DNA from: Bacillota bacterium
GTDB lineage: Bacteria; Bacillota_I; Bacilli_A; Izemoplasmatales; UBA1188
Assembly (NCBI GenBank): GCA_023410715.1
Contig: JAEYPN010000001.1
Location: 1-32,448, forward strand
DNA: 32,448 bases
Reading direction: 5' to 3'
Below are positions 7,883 to 15,566 of the stretch, piece by piece. The position numbers were made by a program, and so were the translations under genes. Under the pieces are notes generated by a model. It was not told where the DNA came from and searched no databases. It saw only the letters and a program-made list of their open reading frames with translations. The number at the start of each line of letters is the position of its first letter. The first letter of the stretch is position 1.

Positions 7883-8248
7883 GTGAGCTTAATTAATTAT
7901 TGTCCTAATTGTGGGGATATGCTAGTTCAAGCAATAATTGATAAAATTCATGTTAAAAAATGTGAAAAATGTCATTATATTGACTGGGATAATTGGGTTA
8001 ACATTTTGTGTGTCGTTGTTGCTTATAATGAAAATAAAGAATTTTAATATTTATACTAGGATGAACAAAGACTTGTCTAGGTCGTATATAAATGCCTAAT
8101 TGAAGAATTTAATTTTATAGAAAACAGTGAAATAAGTGAAGCTTTTTCTGTAAGTGATAGTATTAAGATTAATACAGAAAAACTAAGAGGTAAACTTACA
8201 GAACAACTTTTTTGGGATTTAATTAAATATAAAAAAAATTATCAATAA
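7883..8248 (+). pseudogene. decayed NUDIX-type hydrolase with N-terminal zinc ribbon
   Basis: From a GTG at 7883 (AAGGTGG just upstream) a 54-residue piece reads NYCPNCGDMLV and CEKCHYIDWDNW, a four-Cys zinc ribbon followed by the first strand expected of ADP-ribose-type NUDIX hydrolases, and then stops at 8047. An open stretch from 8081 to 8248 in another frame looks like the C-terminal end of such a protein (CLIEEFNFIENSEISEAFS; LRGKLTEQLFWDLIKY). The Nudix box with its catalytic glutamates is absent between them, so the gene appears internally deleted and inactive. Alternatively the 54-residue zinc ribbon is an independent small gene. Confidence 0.45.
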
Positions 8249-8595
8249 TGAATATAAGCATAAAATTTAATTCTTAATATAGGAGTTATTAATTAATGAT
8301 GTTTATTGTAGGAGTAATAGTCTAATCTATTTCTCTTTTTTTATAAAAATTAAAAAAAATCAATTAATATAAAAAACATATATTGTATAAAATACTACTT
8401 ATTTCGACATTTGCATAATAAATTTAAATGTAATTTATGTGTTAAAAGATAATTTTTTCGTTTCATATAGTTAAATGTATTAGTCAACTTTAAAAAAATT
8501 TTAAATATGTTTTTTTTGTCTTTCTTTTGTGATAGAATTAATTAAACAATAACGATCATCTCTATTTAAGATAGAATTTAAATATAATTTAATAT
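8249..8595. other. intergenic, AT-rich; nothing recognised
   Basis: No gene or clear regulatory element could be supported, apart from the ribosome binding site of the next gene (8599-8605). Confidence 0.4.
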
Positions 8596-8610
8596 AAAAG
8601 GGAGAAAGTA

Positions 8611-9750
8611 ATGAAAAAAATTATTGCGATTCTTATTTTGGGTACACTTATACTCTTTATTTCCTCATGTGGAATTAATGCAAAGAAGAAAGTTAATGAA
8701 TTAGGCAATCTATATGAAAACAATAAAAATGAATTTGTTTTTACATCAGGAATTACTAAAGACAATAAGACTTATTGGTTTAAAGACTTGATTTCCAAGG
8801 AAGTTAAAAAAAATGGGAAAATCCTTCGTAATGAAAGGTTTTATTCTGATCAATGTTATCTTTATGGAGATTTTTATTATTTTGTTTTTAAATATTTTTC
8901 TCGTTTTAAAAAAGGTGAAAATAGCATAGAAAAATATGTTTCTGGGTATATTGATATAAATAATTTTAAAGTAAAATTATTTAAATTTTATGAAGATGGG
9001 GGAGCAGTAAACATCTTTAGATTTGGTGATATGATTGCCTTTATCGGAAATGATGAAGCTTCAATTTATGATGGTGATGAAAACATTAAGACATTTGATT
9101 TAGATGGATATGAAGGTACTAACAATTTATATAGTAAACAACTTATTCTTTGTAAAACAAATATTGAAAACACACATTATTGGATTCTAAATAATGATTT
9201 AACTGAAAGAAAATTTACTATTGAACAAAATACTTACTTGTATTATGTGGATAACGATTATTTAATAACTTCAAAAAATAATAAACATTTTGGAATATAT
9301 CTTGAAAATAATAAGGATATAGAACCTTTAAAATTAGAAGAATTAGTGAAAAATAGAAGATATGTTTATGATGTTGATACTTATATGGGAAAACCATTTA
9401 TTTCTAATATATTAGATGACTTTGAAGATAATTATGTAAAGAATGGATACATTGAAATTAAAAGTGGTGAATTTAATAGACTAATAAAATTAACAGAAAT
9501 AAGAGAGCTAGTTCCTGAGGTTAAAAAAACAGAAGAAATATTTAATACAGAAATTAGTTTTCATGAAGTTATATGTGTAAATGATAAAGTTTATATTAGC
9601 TTAGTAAATAATGAAACATTTTTTGGGTTTTATTCGGGTAGGTCGTGCCCGCCAATTGTCTTAAAATATAATATTGAAAACGATAGTTTTGAGTACATGG
9701 GTTATTATGGTAATTCGTTTGGTAAATTACTAAAAATTATAGAAGGATAG
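8611..9750 (+). CDS. uncharacterised lipoprotein
   Basis: A 379-residue predicted lipoprotein. The n-region Lys-Lys, hydrophobic core and lipobox ISSC place the lipidated Cys at residue 20. The mature part is rich in short beta-like segments with Tyr, Phe, Asp and Asn (for example YLYGDFYYFVFKYFSRF, MIAFIGNDEASIYDGDE), which could be a beta-propeller, but no blade motif is clear and I recognise no family. GGGAGA with good spacing precedes the ATG. The next gene starts 84 bp on, across an AT-rich hairpin (9768-9799), so it is probably monocistronic. The protein should sit on the outer face of the membrane. Confidence 0.7.
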   Translation: MKKIIAILILGTLILFISSCGINAKKKVNELGNLYENNKNEFVFTSGITKDNKTYWFKDLISKEVKKNGKILRNERFYSDQCYLYGDFYYFVFKYFSRFKKGENSIEKYVSGYIDINNFKVKLFKFYEDGGAVNIFRFGDMIAFIGNDEASIYDGDENIKTFDLDGYEGTNNLYSKQLILCKTNIENTHYWILNNDLTERKFTIEQNTYLYYVDNDYLITSKNNKHFGIYLENNKDIEPLKLEELVKNRRYVYDVDTYMGKPFISNILDDFEDNYVKNGYIEIKSGEFNRLIKLTEIRELVPEVKKTEEIFNTEISFHEVICVNDKVYISLVNNETFFGFYSGRSCPPIVLKYNIENDSFEYMGYYGNSFGKLLKIIEG

Positions 9751-9833
9751 ACTATTAAAAACTGATTAATTATAGGTTTATATTAATAAATTTATAATTA
9801 TTCCATTGAGAATTTTTTTAAGTAGGATAAAAT

Positions 9834-10221
9834 ATGAAAAATTATGCACAAGTTTATGTAAAAAATAGTTTAGAAGCTGCAGAATTTTATTGCAACGCCT
9901 TTAAAGCACAAATTACATTTTCAATAAAAAATAAAGATGAAACAGAATATGAACATTGTGAATTATCAGTAAATGGCGAAGGTTTTTTTAGCGCTCTTAG
10001 AAGCACAAAATCCTTGTGATATAGAATTTATTCACAAAATGAAATGGGAGACAATGACCTTTAATGCCTTTGATATGGGAAGCGAAGAAGCTGTTCATCA
10101 TGCTTTTAATATCTTAAGTGGTGGTGTTATTGTTATTTATCCAATTAAGGAAGTACCTTGGAGCAAATGCTGCGCAACAGTTATTGATAAATATGGTGTT
10201 TGTTGGTGGATATCTATTTAA
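9834..10221 (+). pseudogene. PhnB-like VOC protein interrupted by a frameshift
   Basis: Residues 1-50 of the first frame (KNYAQVYVKNSLEAAEFYCNAF) are a clear PhnB/VOC N terminus. At the run of seven T (9983-9989) the frame runs into a TGA at 10017-10019, while the other frame continues with FLALLEAQNP, AVHHAFNILSGG and VPWSKCCATVIDKYGVCWWISI, the expected second half ending in the family's GVxWxI strand. Removing one T restores a protein of about 128 residues, the usual family length. It is either a recent pseudogene, a homopolymer assembly error, or slippage-dependent expression. The function of intact relatives is mostly unknown. Confidence 0.75.
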
Positions 10222-10331
10222 TTAATAAAAGAATTAATAAAAAATAAATCTTATTATCTTTTTAAATAATAAGCAAGAAATTTTGATAACTAAGCAATAA
10301 TACTTATCAAATAATGGAAAGAGGATAAAAG

Positions 10332-10913
10332 ATGAAGATTGAGATAAAAAAATTGACTCCTGATAAAGCAGATGATTATATTCAGTTTTTTGATACTACA
10401 CCTCATGATGATGGTATTGATGATCATAAGTGTTATTGCGTTTGTTGGGTTAGTGATGACTATGAAGGAAAAGATTTTTCAACAGTTGAAAAACGTAGGA
10501 AGCAAGCTTTTGAATATGTAAAAAACGGACTTCTTCAAGGTTATTTAGCATATAGTGATAAAAAAGTAGTTGGTTGGTGTAATGCAAATAAAAGATCTGA
10601 TTGCACAAAATGTGTTTCATGGCGTTATTTCATGGATTATGTTAAGCTAGATGAATTAAAGGTAAAGTCCGTATTTTGTTTTACAATCGCTGAAGATTTT
10701 AAAAGAAAAGGAATTGCAACAGAACTTTTAAAAAGAGTCTGCCTTGATGCTAAAGAAGAAGGCTTTGATGTCGTTGAAGCTTATCCATATAAAAAAAATA
10801 GCTATCAATCATCTGATTTTGGTGGCTATATTGAAATGTATAAAAAATGTGGATTTGAGCTTTATTTAGATAGTGATAAAGGCCCTATAATGCGCAAATA
10901 TTTGAATAAATAA
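10332..10913 (+). CDS. GNAT family N-acetyltransferase
   Basis: A 193-residue protein with the GNAT fold. The acetyl-CoA binding motif is RKGIAT at residues 125-130 after strand VKSVFCFTIAEDF, followed by the alpha helix ELLKRVCLDAKEEG and strand VVEAYPY. A Cys-rich segment in the N-terminal half (CYCVCW, CTKC) is seen in a subgroup of Bacillota acetyltransferases. It transfers an acetyl group from acetyl-CoA to an amine; the acceptor is unknown. The start follows AAAGAGG at normal spacing. The gene ends just ahead of an insertion-sequence remnant. Confidence 0.82.
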   Translation: MKIEIKKLTPDKADDYIQFFDTTPHDDGIDDHKCYCVCWVSDDYEGKDFSTVEKRRKQAFEYVKNGLLQGYLAYSDKKVVGWCNANKRSDCTKCVSWRYFMDYVKLDELKVKSVFCFTIAEDFKRKGIATELLKRVCLDAKEEGFDVVEAYPYKKNSYQSSDFGGYIEMYKKCGFELYLDSDKGPIMRKYLNK

Positions 10914-10930
10914 AATTATAAAAATTAAAC

Positions 10931-11034
10931 TGCACCCCATTTATTTGACATATAAAAAATATGTTATTATATTTTCAAAAAAGGGGTGTTTTCTTTTGCT
11001 AAGAAAAATCAAAAAATATATTTATGAATTTTAA
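10931..11034 (+). mobile_element. remnant of an insertion sequence 5' end (IS3/IS150-like, tentative)
   Basis: Inverted arms (10933-10942 and 10979-10988, one mismatch) flank a promoter with TTGACA (10945-10950), 17-bp spacer and TATATT (10968-10973). After a GGGGTG the frame from TTG at 10996 reads LRKIKKYIYEF and stops at 11034, resembling the start of IS3-family OrfA proteins. Nothing of the element follows. The family assignment is by eye. Confidence 0.4.
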
Positions 11035-11050
11035 GATAATTAAGAACAAA

Positions 11051-11089
11051 ATAAAAAAATACCTCCAAAATAAACATACATATTTGGAG
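11051..11089 (-). terminator. rho-independent terminator of manA
   Basis: On the minus strand a 7-bp stem (11089-11083 with 11069-11063) with a 13-nt loop is followed by GTATTTTTTT. It lies about 75 bp beyond the manA stop. Confidence 0.55.
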
Positions 11090-11165
11090 ATATTTAATAT
11101 TTTAATTAACTTATTTATCTACTTTAAAAGTATCATATCAAAGTATAGTCTCATAGTTATTTTTA

Positions 11166-12212
11166 TTAGTTTTCTAATCCACTCTTGCAACAAATCATTG
11201 TAATATCTTTATCGCTTCTAACAAATACTTTATTATTTGCAGCATATGGAAGAAAGAAATAATCACCTTTTTTAATTTTTCTTTCATAATTTGTTGAGTA
11301 AACTGTTCCTTCACCATCAGATACAATCCAAATAGAAGCTGGCTCTTTTAATAAACATTCACTATTATTTATTTTGTATCGTGTCATTGTAAAACAAGAT
11401 GTATCTTTATTAGAAATCAAAGATTCAATTATTACATTGTTTTCATTACTGATAACTGTTGGAATTTTATGGGCTTTTTCTACAACTTGATTTCCATATA
11501 ACTTGTAATTGAAGCAACTCAAAGCAATTTCACTGTCTAAACCTAAATACATTTCTTTACTATTTAAATGATAATCACCACACCAATATTCGGGTTGAAT
11601 TGTAAAATCAGTTGGTTCTTGGACTTCTAGAATTAAGCATCCAGCACCAATAGCATGAATTACACCAGCATTAACAAAATAAACATCACCTGCTTTTACA
11701 GGTATTTTGTTTACAAATGAAGTCATGATATTAGGATTAACTTCACTTTCCTCAACAGCTCTCTTGAATTCTTCTGCTGAAACTTCGCGATCAAAACCCA
11801 AATAAAGGCAAGCATTTTCACGAGTTCCTAGAATAAGCCAAGCCTCAGCTTTGCCATATGAACTATTAAAATACTTTCTAGAAAAATCTTTAGTAGGATG
11901 AACTTGCATTGGTAAACGAATAGCACTATCTAAATATTTAACTAATACTCCTAAATCCATTCTATCCCCAAGCATTTCTTTTTTATGGTTATTTATAAGT
12001 TCAGAAAAAGGGACGCCGTCTTCTGAAATAGATATACCTTCTAAAGGATCATTGTGTCCATCATTTATAGCTCTAACTTGAGAACATATCCATTCTTCTG
12101 GATAATTATTATCTTCTTTAGCATCACCTAAGAAATCGTGAAACAACATTCCTCCTTTATATACTCTGAATACTCTATTTCTTTTAAAAAAAATCGGTAA
12201 ATTAAAATTCAT
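11166..12212 (-). CDS. manA: mannose-6-phosphate isomerase, type I
   Basis: A 348-residue zinc enzyme that interconverts mannose 6-phosphate and fructose 6-phosphate in the cytoplasm. The cupin core shows all type I metal ligands: Gln103 and His105 in MQVHP, Glu123 in GKAEAW, and His186 in NAGVIHAIGAG, followed by EVQEPTDFT. A C-terminal small beta domain (about 260-348) is present. The ATG at 12212 is chosen over a TTG five codons upstream because GAGGTG (12225-12220) is placed 7 nt before it. The gene diverges from the radical-enzyme operon, with its own promoter, and would channel mannose released by the GH38 enzyme into glycolysis once phosphorylated. No dedicated mannose kinase is visible, so phosphorylation must come from elsewhere or from the FGGY kinase. 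Confidence 0.88.
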   Translation of the reverse strand: MNFNLPIFFKRNRVFRVYKGGMLFHDFLGDAKEDNNYPEEWICSQVRAINDGHNDPLEGISISEDGVPFSELINNHKKEMLGDRMDLGVLVKYLDSAIRLPMQVHPTKDFSRKYFNSSYGKAEAWLILGTRENACLYLGFDREVSAEEFKRAVEESEVNPNIMTSFVNKIPVKAGDVYFVNAGVIHAIGAGCLILEVQEPTDFTIQPEYWCGDYHLNSKEMYLGLDSEIALSCFNYKLYGNQVVEKAHKIPTVISNENNVIIESLISNKDTSCFTMTRYKINNSECLLKEPASIWIVSDGEGTVYSTNYERKIKKGDYFFLPYAANNKVFVRSDKDITMICCKSGLEN

Positions 12213-12267
12213 TTTTTTGCACCTCAAAATTGTTAATATTTTATTATTTTAAAAAACAATTGCCACC

Positions 12268-12296
12268 ATTTTATAATATAATCTTATTAATGTCAA
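12268..12296 (-). promoter_or_regulatory. promoter of manA
   Basis: On the minus strand TTGACA (12296-12291), a 17-bp spacer and TAAAAT (12273-12268) form a good sigma-A promoter, about 56 bp ahead of the manA ATG. Confidence 0.65.
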
Positions 12297-12366
12297 GTTT
12301 AGAAAATACTTTTGATGTTTAATAATAGCGACAAAATGTGACATTATAAAAGGAATGTTAAATGAC

Positions 12367-12395
12367 TTGACAAATATCTAATGGAATGATATGAT
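12367..12395 (+). promoter_or_regulatory. promoter of the glycyl radical enzyme operon
   Basis: The -35 TTGACA (12367-12372), 17-bp spacer and -10 TATGAT (12390-12395) lie ahead of the activase gene. A short dyad ATGTGACAT lies upstream near 12338-12346. The 16-bp palindrome found at 21161 is not present here. Confidence 0.7.
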
Positions 12396-12448
12396 ATGTG
12401 CTGCATTATTCGACTATCTTAAAATTGAAATGAAAGGAGAATTAAAAG

Positions 12449-13171
12449 ATGATAATATTTCAAAAGGGTTTTAATTTTTCTCAAGATGGCCCAGGCAATA
12501 GACTAGTTTATCATTTAAGTGGATGCAATTTACGATGCCCATGGTGTTCTAACCCAGATAGTTTTTTTGTTGAAAACGGAAAAAAATATTCTGTTGACGA
12601 AATAGTTTCTGAAGCAATAAGAAGTAAACCCATGATGTTTGATCAAGGGGGAGTGACTTTCACTGGTGGTGAAGCTACTGTTCAATTTGACGAACTAAAA
12701 GAAATATTAATAGAATTAAAAAAGAATGATATAAATACTTGTCTTGAAACTAACGGTATTTCTAGTAGATTATCGGAAATCTTTCCTTATTTAGACTTGT
12801 TAATAATGGATATAAAACATTATGATGAAATAGTTCATAAAAATGTTACTGGATTATCTAATAAAATAACTTTGGAAAACGCTGTTAAAAGATTAAAAGA
12901 AAAAGGACCTTTGTTAATAAGAATTCCCCTTATTGGAGGATTCAATAGTTCTATAGAAGATGCATATAATTTTATTAAATGTTTTGATAATCTTGGAATA
13001 AAAAATGATATTACTGTTGAACTTCTTAAGTATCATGAGTTTGGAATAAGTAAATATGCTAAACTACGACTAGATTATAAAATGGATAGTAATGCTAGAA
13101 TTTCAAAAGAAGCATTTTTGGATTTTAGAAGAATTTTTATTGAAAATAATATTAAGGTAATAAATACATAA
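12449..13171 (+). CDS. glycyl radical enzyme activating enzyme (radical SAM), short form
   Basis: A 240-residue radical S-adenosylmethionine enzyme that installs the glycyl radical on its partner using a [4Fe-4S] cluster and SAM. The cluster motif CNLRCPWC gives Cys26, Cys30 and Cys33 (C-x3-C-x2-C), and the SAM-binding TFTGGE lies at residues 70-75. WCSNPDS after the cluster is the wording typical of activases for dehydratase-type radical enzymes, yet the protein lacks the Cys-rich ferredoxin-like insert such activases usually carry and is as short as pyruvate formate-lyase activase. It lies 11 bp upstream of the radical enzyme gene in the same operon, so that enzyme is the obvious partner. 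AAAGGAG precedes the ATG. Confidence 0.88.
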   Translation: MIIFQKGFNFSQDGPGNRLVYHLSGCNLRCPWCSNPDSFFVENGKKYSVDEIVSEAIRSKPMMFDQGGVTFTGGEATVQFDELKEILIELKKNDINTCLETNGISSRLSEIFPYLDLLIMDIKHYDEIVHKNVTGLSNKITLENAVKRLKEKGPLLIRIPLIGGFNSSIEDAYNFIKCFDNLGIKNDITVELLKYHEFGISKYAKLRLDYKMDSNARISKEAFLDFRRIFIENNIKVINT

Positions 13172-13182
13172 ATGGAGGACAT

Positions 13183-15558
13183 ATGAAGGTATTTAATATT
13201 TATAATGATGTTGAAATTACAAAAAAAGCAAAAGAATTATTTAAAGAAGAAAGAGAAAACTATAAGGTTTTAAATGGCTGGTTTCTATCAAAAGAGATTG
13301 TAGCTGCTTTTGATTTGAATAATAAAGAAACTCATAAAGAGTTAAGAGCAGCTTATGAATTAGAAAAAGTTATCGAAAATTTACCTCTTGAGATTAGTGA
13401 TAATCAAATCATAGTGGGAACCCAAAGAGATGCTTTTGCTGCTAGTTACGCTCTTATTAATCCAGCATTTAAAGTAGAAACATTTAAAGGATACTGTGAT
13501 CCCTTAGATGTATATAATTATGCAACTGCAACCGATGAAGTAAGCTTAGAGCGAATAAATAAGCAACGAGAAGTAGCTTCACAGACTCCATATGTTAAAA
13601 CTTTAAATAAAGTATATAGTAAGTATGAAGAATATACCGGCGAAGTAGCATTCTTCTTTGAACAAGTTACTGGACATATGATTCCTGATTTTAGATTTGC
13701 TCTTAAAAATGGAATTAAAGGCTTAATAAATCAAATTGATGAGAAATTAAATAACGAAAATCTTAATGAGAAGAAAAAAGGCAATTTATTAGCCATGAAG
13801 AAATCTCTTAATTGTTGTCTAAAGTTAGCTTTAAGATATAAAGAAATTGCTAAAGAACAATTAAAAGATAAAAGCAGTAAAAGAAAAGAAGAATTAGAAT
13901 TAATAATTAACACTTTAGATAAGGTTCCTCTAAACGGAGCAGAGAATTTATATGAAGCCATCCAATCATATGTTCTTTTATGGCAAGTGATGTGTATTGA
14001 ACAAGCTCCTAATCCATTTGCTTTCTCCGTTGGTAATATTGATAGGGTTTTTGAACCATATCGAGAAAAAGAAGGATTATCAAGAAAAGAAGCTGCTGCT
14101 TTATTCAAACATTTTTTAGTTTTCTTTAATGTTGGTGAAAGAAGCTGGGCTATTTCTCAAAACATTTTAATAAGTGGTAAAGATAAAAATAATAATGATT
14201 TAACTAATGAAATGTCTTATGCTATCTTAGATGCATACTATGATATGAATTTACCTCAACCAATTTTATCGGTTAAGCTCCACAATAATACACCTGAAAA
14301 ATTATATGAAGAATTAGGACGTTTCTTCTTTACCCCTGGTTGCTTAACACCTTCTTTATTTAATGATGATTCATTATTCATAACATTAAGAGAAAATGGT
14401 GTAGATGAAGATGATTTAGCTGATTATTCTGTCGCTGGCTGTCAAGAACCACTTATCATGGGAAAAGAAAATGCTAATACAACTAATAGTTGGCTTAATT
14501 TGGGTAAAGTATTGGAATTAACTCTTAGTGGCGGAAAATCGTTTATTACTGGAGCTAATATTGGTCCACAAACTAATTATGATTCAGAATATATTTTAAA
14601 GAATATTCGTACTTTATTTTATGAAAATCTTAAGTGGTTTTCAGATAAAATGGCTGAGGCTGCTAATGGAGCTTCAAAAGCATTATCATTACTTCCTGTT
14701 CCTTTTCTTTCAGCATTTGAGGGCGGAATAGAAACTGCTATTGATGTAAGAGATACAGAAGAACAAGGTACAAAATATAATGGTAGTGGCTGTCTAATTC
14801 ATGGCTTATCTGTTATTGCTGACTCATTTATTGCAATTGATCATTTATTAAGAGAGCGTCCTAATGATGCTGATAATTTAATTAAAGCTTGTGAAACTAA
14901 TTTTAAAGGATATGAAGAATTAAAAGAATATTTAAAGAACTGTCCAAAATTTGGAAACAATATTCCTGAGGTTGATGCGGAAGCTGCTGAGATTACTAAT
15001 AAAGTTTCTGACATTGTTTCTTCTTTAAAAAATTATTTAGGAAATCCATTCCATCCTGACTGGAGTTCTCCATCAACTCATTTAACATATGGATATTGGG
15101 TAGCAGCTACTCCTGATGGAAGAGGAGCTCGTGAACAATTGGGATATGGTATTGATCCATTATTTTCTACAGCTGGTAATGGTTTAGGCTTTAGAACTTT
15201 ATCAACAATGAAGTTACCATTTGGTAAAATGAATGGTGGATGTGCATCGCATTTTGGAATTGATCCTAAATACTTTACAAAAGAAAGCTATGAAGAAAAA
15301 GGACTTGAGTTCTATAACAGAGTAATTAAACCATTATTCTTTAATAAAGAAAATAATATGAGAGCGCCTTTTTATCTATATGTAAATGTTACTACAGCAG
15401 AAACATTAAGAAAGGTTTTAAAAGATCCTAAAAAGTATGCTCCTAATGGTGTATATATAATGAGAATTCATGGAACATTTGTTAATTTCTTAGATTTAAG
15501 TCCAGAAATTCAAGAGGATATAATCTTAAGGTTAGATCCAAATTCTACTTTTTGTTGA
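13183..15558 (+). CDS. glycyl radical enzyme, PFL-like, divergent; probable sugar-derivative lyase/dehydratase
   Basis: A 791-residue enzyme of the pyruvate formate-lyase superfamily, full length. The catalytic thiyl Cys is Cys420 in AGCQEP, followed at x+2 by Glu422, the C-x-E pattern of dehydratases and C-O/C-N lyases rather than the Cys-Cys pair of true PFL. The glycyl radical site is Gly764 in RIHGTFVNF (residues 761-769), preceded by LYVNVTTAETLRKVLKDPKKY and followed by LDLSPEIQEDIILR. The loop is unusual: most relatives read R-V-x-G-Y/F. E. coli YbiW and PflD, similar in length, have been reported to open anhydrohexitol 6-phosphates, so a phosphorylated sugar derivative is a reasonable guess given the adjacent kinase and epimerase; this is inference. 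GGAGG precedes the ATG; the gene ends in TGA 8 bp before the kinase. Confidence 0.85.
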   Translation: MKVFNIYNDVEITKKAKELFKEERENYKVLNGWFLSKEIVAAFDLNNKETHKELRAAYELEKVIENLPLEISDNQIIVGTQRDAFAASYALINPAFKVETFKGYCDPLDVYNYATATDEVSLERINKQREVASQTPYVKTLNKVYSKYEEYTGEVAFFFEQVTGHMIPDFRFALKNGIKGLINQIDEKLNNENLNEKKKGNLLAMKKSLNCCLKLALRYKEIAKEQLKDKSSKRKEELELIINTLDKVPLNGAENLYEAIQSYVLLWQVMCIEQAPNPFAFSVGNIDRVFEPYREKEGLSRKEAAALFKHFLVFFNVGERSWAISQNILISGKDKNNNDLTNEMSYAILDAYYDMNLPQPILSVKLHNNTPEKLYEELGRFFFTPGCLTPSLFNDDSLFITLRENGVDEDDLADYSVAGCQEPLIMGKENANTTNSWLNLGKVLELTLSGGKSFITGANIGPQTNYDSEYILKNIRTLFYENLKWFSDKMAEAANGASKALSLLPVPFLSAFEGGIETAIDVRDTEEQGTKYNGSGCLIHGLSVIADSFIAIDHLLRERPNDADNLIKACETNFKGYEELKEYLKNCPKFGNNIPEVDAEAAEITNKVSDIVSSLKNYLGNPFHPDWSSPSTHLTYGYWVAATPDGRGAREQLGYGIDPLFSTAGNGLGFRTLSTMKLPFGKMNGGCASHFGIDPKYFTKESYEEKGLEFYNRVIKPLFFNKENNMRAPFYLYVNVTTAETLRKVLKDPKKYAPNGVYIMRIHGTFVNFLDLSPEIQEDIILRLDPNSTFC

Positions 15559-15566
15559 GGTAAAAA

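Noticed and set aside
13731..14108. Minus-strand 125-codon open frame inside the radical enzyme gene
   Set aside because: Antisense to a full-length conserved enzyme, no ribosome binding site, no family features.
15556..15558. TGA read as tryptophan (Mycoplasma-type code)
   Set aside because: TGA ends the radical enzyme right after its expected C terminus and the next gene's ribosome binding site follows. All Trp codons noticed are TGG.
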